A stretch of 64,000 bases of DNA from Hordeum vulgare subsp. vulgare (taxonomy: Eukaryota; Streptophyta; Magnoliopsida; Poales; Poaceae). Shown one piece after another: positions 20,985 through 34,500 of the stretch. Made by a program: the position numbers and the translations under genes. Location of the stretch: assembly GCF_904849725.1 (NCBI RefSeq), contig NC_058519.1, positions 106,876,881 through 106,940,880 of the forward strand, given 5' to 3'. Numbering within the stretch: position 1 is the stretch's first letter; every line of letters begins with the position of its first letter. The notes below the pieces were generated by a model that saw only the letters and a list, made by a program, of their open reading frames with translations, was not told where the DNA came from and did not search any database.

Positions 20985-22814
20985 TGTTGGAATTATGCCC
21001 TAGAGGCAATAATAAATATAGTTATTGTTATAATTCCTGTATCAAGATAATGGTTTATTATCTATGCTATAATTGTATTGAATGAAGACTCATTTACATG
21101 TGTGGATACATAGACAAAACACCGTCCCTAGCATGCCTCTAGTTGGCTAGCCAGTTGATCAATGATAGTCAGTGTCTTCTGATTATGAACAAGGTGTTGT
21201 TTCTTGATAACTGGATCACGTCATTGGGAGAATCACGTGATGGACTAGACCCAAACTAATAGACGTAGCATGTTGATCGTGTCATTTTGTTGCTACTGTT
21301 TTCTGCGTGTCAAGTATTTATTCCTATGACCATGAGATCATATAACTCACTGACACCGGAGGAATGCTTTATGTGTATCAAACGTCGCAACGTAACTGGG
21401 TGACTATAAAGATGCTCTACAGGTATCTCCGAAGGTGTTAGTTGAGTTAGTATGGATCAAGACTGGGATTTGTCACTCCGTGTGACGGAGAGGTATCTCA
21501 GGGCCCACTCGGTAATACAACATCACACACAAGCCTTGCAAGCAATGTAACTTAGTGTAAGTTGCGGGATCTTGTATTACGGAACGAGTAAAGAGACTTG
21601 CCGGTAAACGAGATTGAAATAGGTATGCGGATACTGACGATCGAATCTCGGGCAAGTAACATACCGAAGGACAAAGGGAATGACATACGGGATTATACGA
21701 ATCCTTGGCACTGAGGTTCAAAACGATAAGATCTTCGTAGAATATGTAGGATCCAATATGGGCATCCAGGTCCCGCTATTGGATATTGACCGAGGAGTCT
21801 CTCGGGTCATGTCTACATAGTTCTCGAACCCGCAGGGTCTGCACACTTAAGGTTCGACGTTGTTTTATGCGTATTTGAGTTATATGGTTGGTTACCGAAT
21901 GTTCTTCGGAGTCCCGGATGAGATCTCGGACGTCACGAGGGTTTCCGGAATGGTCCGGAAACGAAGATTGGTATATAGGATGACCTCATTTGATTACCGG
22001 AAGGTTTTCGGAGTTACCGGGAATGTACCGGGAATGACGAATGGGTTCCGGGAGTTCACCGGGGGGGGGGGGGGGCAACCCACCCCGGGGAAGCCCATAG
22101 GCCTTGGGGAGACACACCAGCCCTTAGTGGGCTGGTGGGACAGCTCACAAGTGCCCTATGCGCCAAGGAGAAGAAAATCAAGAGAGAAAGAAAAAAAAAG
22201 GAGGAGGTGGGAAGGAAGGGGGACTCCCTCCCACCAAACCTAGTCCAACTCGGTTTGGGGGGGGGGAGAGTCCTCCCCCTTGGCTCGGCCGACCCCCTTG
22301 AGGGTCCTTGGACCCCAAGGCAAGGCCCCCTCCCTCCCACCTATATATACGGAGGTTTTAGGGCTGATTTGAGACGACTTTTCCACGGCAGCCCGACCAC
22401 ATACCTCCACGGTTTTTCCTCTAGATCGCGTTTCTGCGGAGCTCGGGCGGAGCCCTGCTGAGACAAGGTCATCACCAACCTCCGGAGCGCCGTCACTCTG
22501 CCGGAGAACTCATCTACCTCTCCGTCTCTCTTGCTGGATCAAGAAGGCCGAGATCATCGTCGAGCTGTACGTGTGCTGAACGCGGAGGTGCCGTCCGTTC
22601 GGTACTAGATCGTGGGACTGATCGCGGGTTTGTTCGCGGGGCGGATCGAGGGACGTGAGGACGTTCCACTACATCAACCGCGTTCTCTAACGCTTCTGCT
22701 GTACGATCTACAAGGGTACGTATATCACTCATCCCCTCTCGTAGATGGACATCACCATGATAGGTCTTCGTGCGCGTAGGAAATTTTTTGTTTCCCATGC
22801 GACGTTCTCCAACA
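20985..22814 (+). repeat. Angela 5' LTR (1830 bp)
   Basis: Contains the TATA box ctatatatac at 22341-22350 that drives the element's RNA, and a 13-base G run near 22063-22075. It ends ttctccaaca. Confidence 0.95.
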
Positions 22815-22830
22815 GTGGCATCATGAGCTA
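22815..22830 (+). promoter_or_regulatory. Angela primer-binding site
   Basis: gtggcatcatgagcta directly follows the 5' LTR. It resembles the initiator tRNA-Met complement TGGTATCAGAGC, with differences typical of this family. The same words are found beside the LTR of the minus-strand copy at about 59993-60008. Confidence 0.7.
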
Positions 22831-24070
22831 GGTTCATGCGTAGATGTCTTCTCGAGTAGAACACAAAAGTTTTTGTGGGCAGTGATGTGCGTTTTGCTGC
22901 CCTCCTTAGTCTTTTCTTGATTCCGCGGTATTGTTGGATTGAAGCGGCTTGGACCGACATTACTCGTACGCTTACGAGAGACTGGTTTCATCGTTACGAG
23001 TAACCCCCTTTGCTCAAAGATGACTGGCAAGTGACGGTTTCTCCAACTTTAGTTGAATCGGATTTGACCGAGGAGGTCCTTGGATGAGGTTAAATAGCAA
23101 CTCATATATCTCCGTTGTGGTGTTTGCGTAAGTAAGATGCGATCCTACTAGATACCCATGGTCACCACGTAAAACATGCAACAACAAAATTAGAGGACGT
23201 CTAACTTGTTTTTGCAGGGTATGATTGTGATGTGATATGGCCAACGATGTGATGTGATATATTGGATGTATGAGATGATCATGTTGTAATAGAAATATCG
23301 ACTTGCACGTCGATGGTACGACAACCGGCAGGAGCCATAGGGTTGTCTTTATACTAACGTTTGTGCTTGCAGATGCGTTTACTATTTTGCTAGGATGTAG
23401 CTTTAGTAGTAATAGCATAAGTAGCACGAGAACCCCGATGGCAACACGTTGATGGATGATCATGGTGTGGCGCCGGTGACAAGAAGATCGTGCCGGTGCT
23501 TTGGTGATGGAGATCAAGAAGCACGTGATGATGGCCATATCATGTCACTTATGAATTGCATGTGATGTTAATCCTTTTATGCACCTTATTTTGCTTAGAA
23601 CGATGGTAGCATTATGAGGTGATCTCTCACTAAAATTTCAAGACGAAATTGTGTTCTCCCCGACTGTGCATCGTTGCTACAGTTCGTCGTTTCGAGACAC
23701 CACGTGATGATCGGGTGTGATAGACTCAACGTTCACATACAACGGGTGCAAAACAGTTGCGCACGCGGAACACTCGGGTTAAGCTTGACGAGCCTAGCAT
23801 GTGCAGACATGGCCTCGGAACACATGAGACCGAAAGGTCGATCATGAATCATATAGTTGATATGATTAGCATAGGGATGCTTACCACTGAAACTATACTC
23901 AACTCACGTGATGATCGGACTTGGGATAGTGTAAGTGGATCGTGAACCACTCAAATGACTAGAGAGATGTACTTTTTGAGTGGGAGTTTAGCATATAATT
24001 TGATTAAGTTGAACTCTAATTATCTTGAACATAGTCTAAGTCCACTTTGAATATATTTGTGTTGTAGATC

Positions 24071-27000
24071 ATGGCTCACGCGACAGTCATCCTGAATTTT
24101 AATACGTTCCTAGAGAAAGCTAAGTTGAAAGATGATGGAAGCAACTTTGTAGACTGGGCTCGTAATCTTAAGCTAATCTTACAAGCTGGGAAGAAGGATT
24201 ATGTCCTTAATGCTGCGCTAGGAGATGAACCACCCGCTACGGCTGATCAGGATGTTAAGAACGCTTGGTTAGCACGTAAGGAGGACTACTCAATAGTTCA
24301 ATGTGCAGTCTTGTATGGCTTAGAACCGGGACTTCAACGTCGCTTTGAGTGTCATGGAGCATTTGAGATGTTCCAGGAGTTGGAGTTTATCTTTCAGAAG
24401 AACGCCCGGATCGAGAGGTATGAGACCTCCGATAAATTCTATGCTTGCAAGATGGAGGAAAACTCGTCTGTCAGTGAACATGTGCTCAAAATGTCTGGGT
24501 ACTCAAACCGTCTGGCTGAACTGGGGATTGAACTCCCGCAAGAAGCTATCACTGACAGAATCCTTCAATCACTGCCGCCAAGCTACAAAGGCTTTGTGTT
24601 GAACTACAACATGCAAGGGATGAACAAGTCTCCCGGCGAGTTGTTTGCGATGTTGAAAGTCGCAGAGTCTGAACTCCGTAAAGAGCATCAAGTGTTGATG
24701 GTGAATAAGACCACTAGTTTCACGAGAAACGGCAAAGGCAAAAAGGGCAATTCGAAGAAGAGCGGCAAGCTTGTTGCCAATCCGCCGAAGAAACCCAAAG
24801 CTGGACCTAAGCCTGAAACGGTGTGTTTCTATTGCAAGGGTATGGGTCACTGGAAGCGCAATTGCCCCAAGTATCTGGCAGATAAGAAGGCGGGCAAAGA
24901 AAAATCAGGTATATTTGATATACATGTTATTGATGTGTACTTAACCGGCTCTCGTAGTAGTGCCTGGGTATTTGATACCGGTTTCTGTCGCTCATATTTG
25001 CAACTCGAAGGAGGAACTGCGGAATAGACGAAGGCTGGCGAAAGACGAAGTGACGATGCGCGTAGGAAATGGTTCCAAGGTTGATGCAATCGCCGTCGGC
25101 ACAGTGTCGCTTCAGCTACCATCGGGATTAGTGATGAACTTAAATCATTGTTATTTAGTGCCTGCGCTGAGCATGAACATTATATCTGGATCTTGTTTAT
25201 TGCGAGACGGTTACTCTTTTAAGTCTGAGAATAATGGTTGTTCTATTTCTATGAGTAACATCTTTTATGGTCATGCACCGAATGTGAGAGGATTGTTCAT
25301 ATTGAATCTTGATAGCGATACGCATATACATAACATTGAGACCAAAAGAGTTAGAGTAAACATTGGTAGCGCCATATTTTTGTGGCACTGCCGCTTGGGT
25401 CATATTGGTGTAAAGCGCATGAAGAAACTCCATGCTGATGGACTTTTGGAGTCACTTGACTTTGATTCACTTGACACGTGCGAACCATGCCTCATGGGCA
25501 AGATGACTAAGACTCCGTTCTCTGGAACAATGGAGCGTGCAAGTGACTTATTGGAAATCATACATACCGATGTGTGTGGTCCAATGAGCGTAGAGGCACG
25601 CGGCGGATATCGTTATTTTCTCACCTTCACTGACGATTTAAGTAGATATGGTTATGTCTACTTGATGAAGCACAAGTCTGAAACATTTGAAAAGTTCAAG
25701 CAATTTCAGAGTGAAGTGGAAAATCATCGTAACAAGAAGATCAAGTTCCTACGGTCTGATCGTGGGGGTGAATATCTGAGTTTCGAGTTTGGTGCTCACT
25801 TAAGGCAATGTGGAATTGTTTTGCAGTTAACACCGCCTGGAACACCACAGCGTAATGGTGTGTCCGAACGTCGTAATCGTACTTTGTTAGAGATGGTGCG
25901 ATCTATGATGTCTCTTACTGATTTGCCGTTATCATTTTGGGGTTATGCATTAGAAACAGCTGCATTCACTTTAAATAGGGCACCATCAAAATCCGTTGAG
26001 ACGACACCATACGAACTATGGTATGGCAAGAGGCCAAAGTTGTCGTTTCTTAAAGTTTGGGGATGTGATGCTTATGTCAAAAAGCTTCAGCCTGAAAAGC
26101 TGGAACCCAAAGCGGAAAAGTGCGTCTTCATAGATTACCCAAAAGAGACAGTTGGGTACACCTTCTATCTCAAATCCGAGGGCAAAGTGTTTGTTGCTAA
26201 AAACAGAGCTTTTCTCGAGAAGGAGTTTCTCTCGAGAGAATTGAGTGGGAGGAAGATAGAACTTGACGAGGTTGTCGAACCTCTCATCCCTCTGGATGGT
26301 GGCGCAGGGCAAGGGGAAACCTCTGTCGTTGCGACGCCGGTTGAGGAGGAAGTTAATGATGATGATCATGAAACTCCAGTTCAAGTTTCTGTTGAACCAC
26401 GCAGGTCGACGAGATCACGCGCTGCTCCAGAGTGGTACGGTAATCCCGTCTTATCAATCATGTTGTTAGACAACAATGAACCTGCAAATTATGAAGAAGC
26501 AATGGTGGGCCCAGATTCCAACAAATGGCTAGAAGCCATGAAATCCGAGATAGGATCCATGTATGAGAACAAAGTATGGACTTTGGAGATACTACCTGAG
26601 GGCCGCAAGGCTATTAAGAACAAATGGATCTTTAAGAAGAAGACGGACGCTGACGGTAATGTGACCGTTTATAAAGCTCGACTTGTGGCAAAGGGTTTTT
26701 CACAAGTTCCAGGAGTTGACTACGATGAGACTTTCTCGCCCGTAGCGATGCTTAAGTCCGTCAGAATCATGTTAGCAATAGCTGCATTTTTCGATTATGA
26801 AATCTGGCAGATGGATGTCAAAACGGCGTTCCTTAACGGTTTCCTTAAGGAAGAGTTGTATATGATGCAACCCGAAGGTTTTGTCGATCCTAAAAATGCT
26901 GACAAGGTGTGCAAGCTCCAGCGATCTATTTATGGACTGGTGCAAGCATCTCGGAGTTGGAACAAACGCTTTGATGAGGTGATCAAAGGATTTGGGTTTA

Positions 27001-28052
27001 TACAAGTGGTTGGAGAATCTTGTATTTACAAGAAAGTGAGTGGGAGCTCTGTGGCGTTTCTAATATTATATGTGGATGACATATTACTGATTGGAAACAA
27101 CGTAGAGCTTTTGGAGATCATAAAAGGTTACTTGAATAAAAGTTTCTCTATGAAGGACCTAGGAGAAGCTGCTTACATTTTAGGCATTAAGATCTATAGG
27201 GATAGATCAAAACGCCTGATAGGACTTTCACAAAGCACATACCTTGATAAAGTTTTGAAGAGGTTCAAAATGGAACAGTCCAAGAAGGGGTTCTTGCCAG
27301 TTTTACAAGGTACGAGATTGAGTAAGACTCAGTGCCCAGCAACTGATGAAGATAGAGAGCATATGCGCTCCGTCCCCTATGCTTCAGCCATAGGTTCTAT
27401 CATGTATGCGATGCTGTGCACTAGACCGGATGTTAGCCTGGCCATAAGTATGGCAGGTAGGTTCCAGAGTAATCCAGGAGTGGATCACTGGACAGCGGTC
27501 AAGAATATCCTGAAGTACCTGAAAAGGACTAAGGAGATGTTTCTCGTGTATGGAGGTGACGAAGAGCTCGCCGTAAAAGGTTACGTCGATGCAAGCTTTG
27601 ACACAGATCCGGACGACTCTTAGTCGCAAACCGGATACGTATTTATTCTTAATGGGGGTGCAGTAAGCTGGTGCAGTTCCAAGCAAAGCGTCGTAGCAGA
27701 TTCTACATGTGAAGCGGAGTACATGGCTGCCTCGGAGGCGGCTAAGGAGGGTGTCTGGATGAAGCAGTTCATGACGGATCTTGGAGTGGTGCCAAGTGCA
27801 CTGGATCCAATAACCTTGTTCCGTGACAACACGGGTGCCATTGCCTTAGCAAAGGAACCACGTTTTCACAAGAAGACCAGACACATCAAACGACGCTTCA
27901 ACCTCATCCGCGACTACGTCGAAGAAGAGGACGTAAATATATGCAAGGTGCACACGGATCTGAATGTAGCAGACCCGCTGACTAAACCTCTTCCACGGCC
28001 AAAACATGATCGACACCAGAACTGTATGGGTGTTAGATTTATTACAATGTAA
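24071..28052 (+). pseudogene. Angela gag-pol polyprotein gene with one frameshift and one stop
   Basis: The frame opens at ATG 24071 after a leader of about 1.25 kb. GAG ends with a zinc knuckle, CFYCKGMGHWKRNC (about residues 252-265). Protease follows, with the catalytic DTG at 24974-24982. A one-base gain in the T run at 24982-24984, right after the DTG, throws the frame and ends the first part at 25027. The second part runs to 27623: GAG pre-integrase motif (LWHCRLGHIG), integrase (HTDVCGPM, RSDRGGEY, GVSERRNRTL), reverse transcriptase (KARLVAKGFSQVPGVDY, QMDVKTAFLNG, LYVDDILL). A TAG at 27621-27623 falls in RNase H, just after DASFDTDPDDS. The same frame continues to 28052 with EAEYMAASEA and DNTGAIALA. 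All Copia domains are present; only the two breaks prevent a full product. Confidence 0.93.
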
Positions 28053-28090
28053 TTCACATGGTGATGTGAGGGCTAGATTATTGACTCTAG

Positions 28091-28104
28091 TGCAAGTGGG
28101 AGAC
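28091..28104 (+). promoter_or_regulatory. Angela polypurine tract
   Basis: tgcaagtgggagac lies directly before the 3' LTR and is the expected plus-strand primer site. Confidence 0.8.
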
Positions 28105-29927
28105 TGTTGGAATTATGCCCTAGAGGCAATAATAAATATAGTTATTGTTATAATTCCTGTATCAAGATAATGGTTTATTATCTATGCTATAATTGTATTG
28201 AATGAAGACTCATTTACATGTGTGGATACATAGACAAAACACCGTCCCTAGCATGCCTCTAGTTGGCTAGCCAGTTGATCAATGATAGTCAGTGTCTTCT
28301 GATTATGAACAAGGTGTTGTTGCTTGATAACTGGATCACGTCATTGGGAGAATCACGTGATGGACTAGACCCAAACTAATAGACGTAGCATGTTGATCGT
28401 GTCATTTTGTTGCTACTGTTTTCTGCGTGTCAAGTATTTATTCCTATGACCATGAGATCATATAACTCACTGACACCGGAGGAATGCTTTGTGTGTATCA
28501 AACGTCGCAATGTAACTGGGTGACTATAAAGATGCTCTACAGGTATCTCCGAAGGTGTTAGTTGAGTTAGTATGGATCAAGACTGGGATTTGTCACTCCG
28601 TGTGACAGAGAGGTATCTCGGGGCCCACTCGGTAATACAACATCACACACAAGCTTGCAAGCAATGTAACTTAGTGTAAGTTGCGGGATCTTGTATTACG
28701 GAACGAGTAAAGAGACTTGCCGGTAAACGAGATTGAAATAGGTATGCGGATACTGACGATCGAATCTCGGGCAAGTAACATACCGAAGGACAAAGGGAAT
28801 GACATACGGGATTATACGAATCCTTGGCACTGAGGTTCAAAACGATAAGATCTTCGTAGAATATGCAGGATCCAATATGGGCATCCAGGTCCCGCTATTG
28901 GATATTGACCGAGGAGTCTCTCGGGTCATGTCTACATAGTTCTCGAACCCGCAGGGTCTGCACACTTAAGGTCCGACGTTGTTTTATGCGTATTTGAGTT
29001 ATATGGTTGGTTACCGAATGTTGTTCGTAGTCCCGATGAGATCTCGGACGTCACGAGGGTTTCCGGAATGGTCCGGAAACGAAGATTGATATATAGGATG
29101 ACCTCATTTGATTATCGGAAGGTTTTCGGAGTTACCGGGAATGTACCGGGAATGACGAATGGGTTCCGGGAGTTCACCGGGGGGGGGGGCAACCCACCCC
29201 GAGGAAGCCCATAGGCCTTGGGGGAGACGCACCAGCCCTTAGTGGGCTGGTGGGACAGCCCACAAGTGCCCTATGCGCCAAGGAGAAGAAAATCAAGAGA
29301 GAAAAAAAGGAGGAGGTGGGAAGGAAGGGGGACTCCCTCCCACCAAACCTAGTCCAACTCGGTTTGGGGGGGGGGGGGGAGAGTCCTCCCCCTTGGCTCG
29401 GCCGACCCCCTTGAGGGTCCTTGGACCCCAAGGCAAGGCCCCCTCCCTCCCACCTATATATACGGAGGTTTTAGGGCTGATTTGAGACGACTTTTCCACG
29501 ACAGCCCGACCACATACCTCCACGGTTTTTCCTCTAGATCGCGTTTCTGCGGAGCTCGGGCGGAGCCCTGCTGAGACAAGGTCATCACCAACCTCCGTAG
29601 CGCCGTCACGCTTCCGGAGAACTCTTCTACCTCTCCGTCTCTCTTGCTGGATCAAGAAGGCCGAGATCGTCGTCGAGCTGTACGTGTGCTAAACGCGGAG
29701 GTGCCGTCCGTTCGGTACTAGATCGTGGGACTGATCGCGGGATTGTTCGCGGGGCGGATCGAGGGACGTGAGGACGTTCCACTACATCAACCGCGTTCTC
29801 TAACGCTTCTGCTGTACGATCTACAAGGGTACGTAGATCACTCATCCCCTCTCGTAGATGGACATCACCATGATAGGTCTTCGTGCGCGTAGGAAATTTT
29901 TTGTTTCCCATGCGAAGTTCTCCAACA
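28105..29927 (+). repeat. Angela 3' LTR (1823 bp)
   Basis: Near-identical to 20985-22814. TATA box at about 29454-29463. Visible differences include a one-base loss in caagcttgc near 28652 and a one-base loss in tcccgatgag near 29034. Confidence 0.95.
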
Positions 29928-31570
29928 ACAGCAACACGCAAGGAGGCTGCAGCTAGCAACTAGCAGGAGCAACAACTATCGCAGCACAGCAGGCACTAGC
30001 AACCTGAGCAGCAACCAGCAATAGGCGAGCAAAACGGCAGCAAGCAAGTTGGCGTGCATCGGCAGCAGCAACAGGCTTAGCAGTGGCACAAACCACAGCA
30101 AGAGCAAGGCGCCAGCAAGCTGCAGGCAAACTAACAGGCATCAGCAACGCGCACAGGCAGGCAGCAATCAGCATCCTCATCAACGCACGGCCCGGAACAG
30201 CAGCTAGCAACGGGACCAAGACGGCACGACAACAAGCATCAGCATAGAAGCATCATCGGCGATGGGCAGGGCAGGGCGAGCAGCAGGCAACAACTTCAGC
30301 AGGAACGCGACAGTAAGCAGCAACAGCATAGCAGCAGCAAAAAGAACGCAACAGCAGGCTAGCAAAATGGCAGCGCGACGCGGAGGATCGGCGAGCAGCA
30401 GCATGGGCTGCCGGAGGCGAGCACGGCGAGCTGCTGGCGGTGCAGGGGTTCGGGGAGCGGGGCGGCTGCACCGGCGAGCAACAGAGCACCGACGGAAGAA
30501 GCGGCCGACGGGGAGAGCACGGGGAACGGCGCCATGCGAGCTCGGGGCCGGGAACAGCGGCAGGGAAGGCGAGGACGGAAGGCCGGCGAGGCACAGGGCG
30601 AGGCGGCGCATGGCGACACAGCGAGGGGCGGCGAGGCGGAGCGGCACGGCGACGGTGCAGCACGCGGGGAGGAGCAGAGAGACCTGCAGGAGAGGGGAGA
30701 AGGAGGCGCTGGGGAACGGCGCATGCGAGGCGGCGCACTGGCGTGGAGCAGGCCATGGCGGGCACGGCGAGCACCCGAGGAGAGCACGGCTCCGGCGACC
30801 AGCAGGGGAAGAGGCGGCGCGCGGGGGCTGCTTGGGCTGGAACAAGCCGGCGGCGCGCGGAAGGGAGCACGGTGGGGCGGCGCGGCTCGGGAGGTGAGCG
30901 GGGCACGCAGGGCTGCTGGCGGCGGGAGCGAGGCGGCGCGACTGCGGGCATGGCGGGGCGAGCAGGGAAGAGGGAGGCTCTACGGGAGGAAAGGGAGCTG
31001 CGGGTTGGGCTAGGTCAGGGAGGCTTGGGCCTGGGCCTCTCTCTTTTCTCCCTCTCTTAACCTTTTAATTTTATTTCTGTTACAACAACTTGCAAAGAAA
31101 TAAAACAATGGTTGCAGTTGGAATTCCAACAAGAGATATATTTTCCCGGAGCCAGAAAAATAGGGAGGATTTAATAAAATTGGTTTGGGATTTTTACAGA
31201 ATATAATTCGGACGAGTTTGAATATATTTCAAGCTTGCCTAAATTATAAACCATAACCAAACCAACCCCAAAAAGACTGAGAGTTTTGATGGTGACCCTA
31301 TACAATAGATATTATTTATGGGCTCAACCGAATCATTTATTTGAGCACTTAAATCCGCAACTCAAATAAATGAAAGCAAAGGGAAAAGGAAAGGATCAAG
31401 GAGTGGCTAGGAGAAGAGGAAAAACAAATGAACACAACAAGGGAAGCAATCACACCAGAGATGATGGAGATGATGCATGATGTGTGATGAATGCAACAAA
31501 CAAAATAAAACACACTGCGACGACGAATTAAAAGGGGAATCTTCTGTAGCGTTGACATCGGGCTGTCACA

Positions 31571-34500
31571 ACTCTCCTACACTACAAGAGGATCTCGCCC
31601 CAAAATCCAAGAATGAAAGGGGAGAGGATGAGAAAGAACAAGAGGTAAAACTTAGTCGCTTCTTGACAAACGAGTGAAACCAATGATCCTTGAAGGTTGC
31701 AAAGAGATGAGGAATGATATGAGAAACAAGCAAGAATTCACGGAAAATTTCGGCAGCACTTCGGTAGGAAAATGGGACAAAAAAATTCGAAAAGGTAGGA
31801 GAATTAGACAATATTCACAACAAGCAAGTAAAAAGAGCAAGGGAACACCATGATCTTGAGAGAACAAGATAATAGCCCCAAAAGAGCAACATCACAAGGC
31901 CTCCGGAAGAAGAGAATATGAACTAGTTCATACGGAAGAAGATAATGAAGAAAGAATGACAACTACTAACTCCAATGAACTTGGCAAGCACCTTTGCGAG
32001 AAGAATTGAACGAAGTTGTTGGAAAAACAACAACGAAAAGAAGAAGACAGTAGTGGGCTTATGAATATCATCTCAACATATATGAGGTGACAAACAACCA
32101 CTAAAAGAACCAAGGATAGATTGGGAGCAACAAGAAATCAAAACTTCTTACACCAAGAGGAAACATTGAGAACTTAGATTAAAGACAAGCACCATGATAG
32201 CAACAATCCATAGGAAAAGCTTTAGGTGAAATCCAAACCAAGATAGCTCAATGAAGAAATCATGGGTTGAAATATCTCATGACCATAGAATTGGTGGGTT
32301 TAATTATCTCATTCCTGAAAGGAATACTCTTCGAGGCTCCTACACTAACAAGAATGTTATAATACCATCTCAAAGGATAAAGGAGGAACAAATGCACTTG
32401 GAAATGCAAGATAAGAAAACTTGAGGTTCTCCAATTGAATCATGAAGAACACTTTGAGAATGAATTGATATGATGATGAACCACCGAGAAAGACCTCCGT
32501 ATACAAATGAACGATGCAACGATATGAAGGTAGACAAGAATAAGATTATGACCTTGCCAGGATTTAAATGAAGCTTCACAAAGAGATTCTTGAGAAAACT
32601 TGGAACTCCAGAAAAGAAAAGATAATAACAGTTGAGAAAAAGGAATTGATATCATGAGCCACTCCGGAAGAAGAATTGAAATCTCTTGGAAGAAGGAAGA
32701 ACAAGAATAAGAATTGTGTTATGCTTATCCTTCATCAAGTTTAATTGATGACTAGCAACGGATTTAGCATACAACTTATTCTTCTTGAAAGAATCTTGAA
32801 GAGAGAGAGAAATATGCACCACATGAAGCATAAACGAAGGAAGCACCGGTAAGAGTTCAAAATTGAATGGGAACACCACGAATTAATGGAGATACATGAG
32901 AATGAAGAGAACATAAGCCACCTGAGAGAAAACTTGAACAAGGCACCGGATAAACGAGAGACGAACGAAGAGACAACAATTGAGAAGAATCGAGGATGAA
33001 AGCCGAAAGCTAAGAACAAAGAATCTTCTAAAATGATGGCCTTCGGAGGATCGAGAATAAAAAAAACAACTCAGAAATGCACCGGATAGCCAGAAAGGAA
33101 TTGCCCATGACTGACAACAATTAAGATGATGGCACAAAGCTGAAATGATGAATCTCCAAGAGAATGGACCAAGATTCGAGAGAAACACTCCTTCGGTCTT
33201 GAAAGAAGAGAATGATGAGAAGAACACCACCAGGAATTACTGAGACACTCCAGAATAGAGAAGAATGAAAGGTTGAGCCAAATAAGAGAATTTAATTCAA
33301 ATAGAACTTGAAGAAGTAATATGACTGATGGAAATCATACTTACGTCATAGTTGAAAAGATTTAGAGGTCTCTGGAAAAGATTACAAGAGCCAGGTAAGA
33401 TTCTGGAAAAGAACCTGTGGGTTATGGGCCCACTCAAAGAAAGCACCGTTGAAAAGATTGCAAGAAAGATTGAATGCACCGGTATAAGGAAAACTTGATG
33501 AGTTTAGCACTTTGAAATAATTAAAAGAATTGAGAACAAGAATTCTGAGATAACTTCAACGCCCCGGATAGAATAGAGAGAAACGACAACAAGAAGATAG
33601 ACTTATAAAAATTTCCAACATAGGAAATAATTACAAGGATGAAAAGGATATGATGAACACGGACAACTGAATTGAATTCACCGGTAAGGATGACAAGAAT
33701 GAACAAAGATGAACACGAAGCTCCTGAGAATCTTCACAACGAATCACCGGGTAAGAGAGAAAAGAACACATAGTGGAAGCATAATGAAAAGAAAATTGAA
33801 CCACTGCAGAAAAGGGTGGGAGGGCGGGAAAACAAAGACAACATGGGACAGATGAGATGAACTCCGGAATAAAACGAGGGAATGATCTTGCAAAAATTGG
33901 AGAGGATTGAATCCACTTGGAGAGAACACACCGGTTGGAAAATAATTAACATGACGACTCCGGTTGACAAGAATGATAAGACAATTGATTTGAGAAAAGA
34001 GAATTAGCATTCCCACAAAAATATTAGAACACCGCTTAGGAAAGATCTGAAATCACCACTTGACATCGAAGCAACACAAATTACCATACTCCAACAAAAC
34101 AAAGGGAGAGGCTTACGAAACAAGCCAGAACAAACTCATGAGAAAGATTTCGTCCGATATTTTCGTGGACAGGATCGCACGGGCTCGATTTTACAGTAGC
34201 CATCAAGTGCAAGGCAGTGCACCCGACATACGAAGCGTCCCTGAGTCGTAGCAAGCTACAAGGACTCTTTAAGACACAACGTGTACCGCCGTAAGTCGAC
34301 CGTGAACAAACGAATCCACTAGATGTCGAACCCCAGCCTAACATCATGCATTTGTTGGAAGAATGTCCTATAAGTAACTACTAGAATTCCCACCTATGAA
34401 TTCACGAAATATCTGGTCATGCAATCTGGTACACGGATACAAGGAGTAATAATCACACAACTCCTATACTAACCCGTCACCTGTATCACATCCATCAACA

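Larger units (their letters stand above)
20985..29927 (+). mobile_element. Angela/BARE1-type Copia retrotransposon, complete, 8.94 kb
   Basis: Direct LTRs (20985-22814 and 28105-29927) start TGTTGGAATTATGCCC and end CCAACA. A perfect 5-bp duplication, ACAGC, flanks the element (20980-20984 and 29928-29932). Order inside is leader, gag, protease, integrase, reverse transcriptase, RNase H, purine tract: the Copia order. Length and LTR size match BARE1 of barley and Angela/WIS of wheat. The LTRs differ at only a few dozen positions including G-run lengths, so the element is younger than its LARD host. Coding is nearly complete, with one frameshift and one stop, so it is probably not autonomous now. 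Confidence 0.95.
18002..31570 (-). repeat. LARD 3' LTR (left-hand copy), about 4.6 kb, split by Angela
   Basis: The parts are 18002-20984 and 29933-31570; net length is about 4621 bp. The break falls in the AGC/AAC-rich tract. Joining the two flanks restores the order seen at about 37965 in the other LTR, which confirms that the Angela element is a later insertion. Confidence 0.88.

Noticed and set aside
30204..31060. Several ORFs of 140-230 aa on both strands in GC-rich DNA
   Set aside because: They lie in the LARD LTR, overlap one another on both strands, are Ala/Arg/Pro/Gly-rich without domains, and are broken in the other LTR copy.
32370..34016. Chain of minus-strand Phe/Ser-rich ORFs that resemble membrane proteins
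   Set aside because: They follow from the pyrimidine bias of that strand; no ATG-to-stop frame shows consistent codon use or a known domain.
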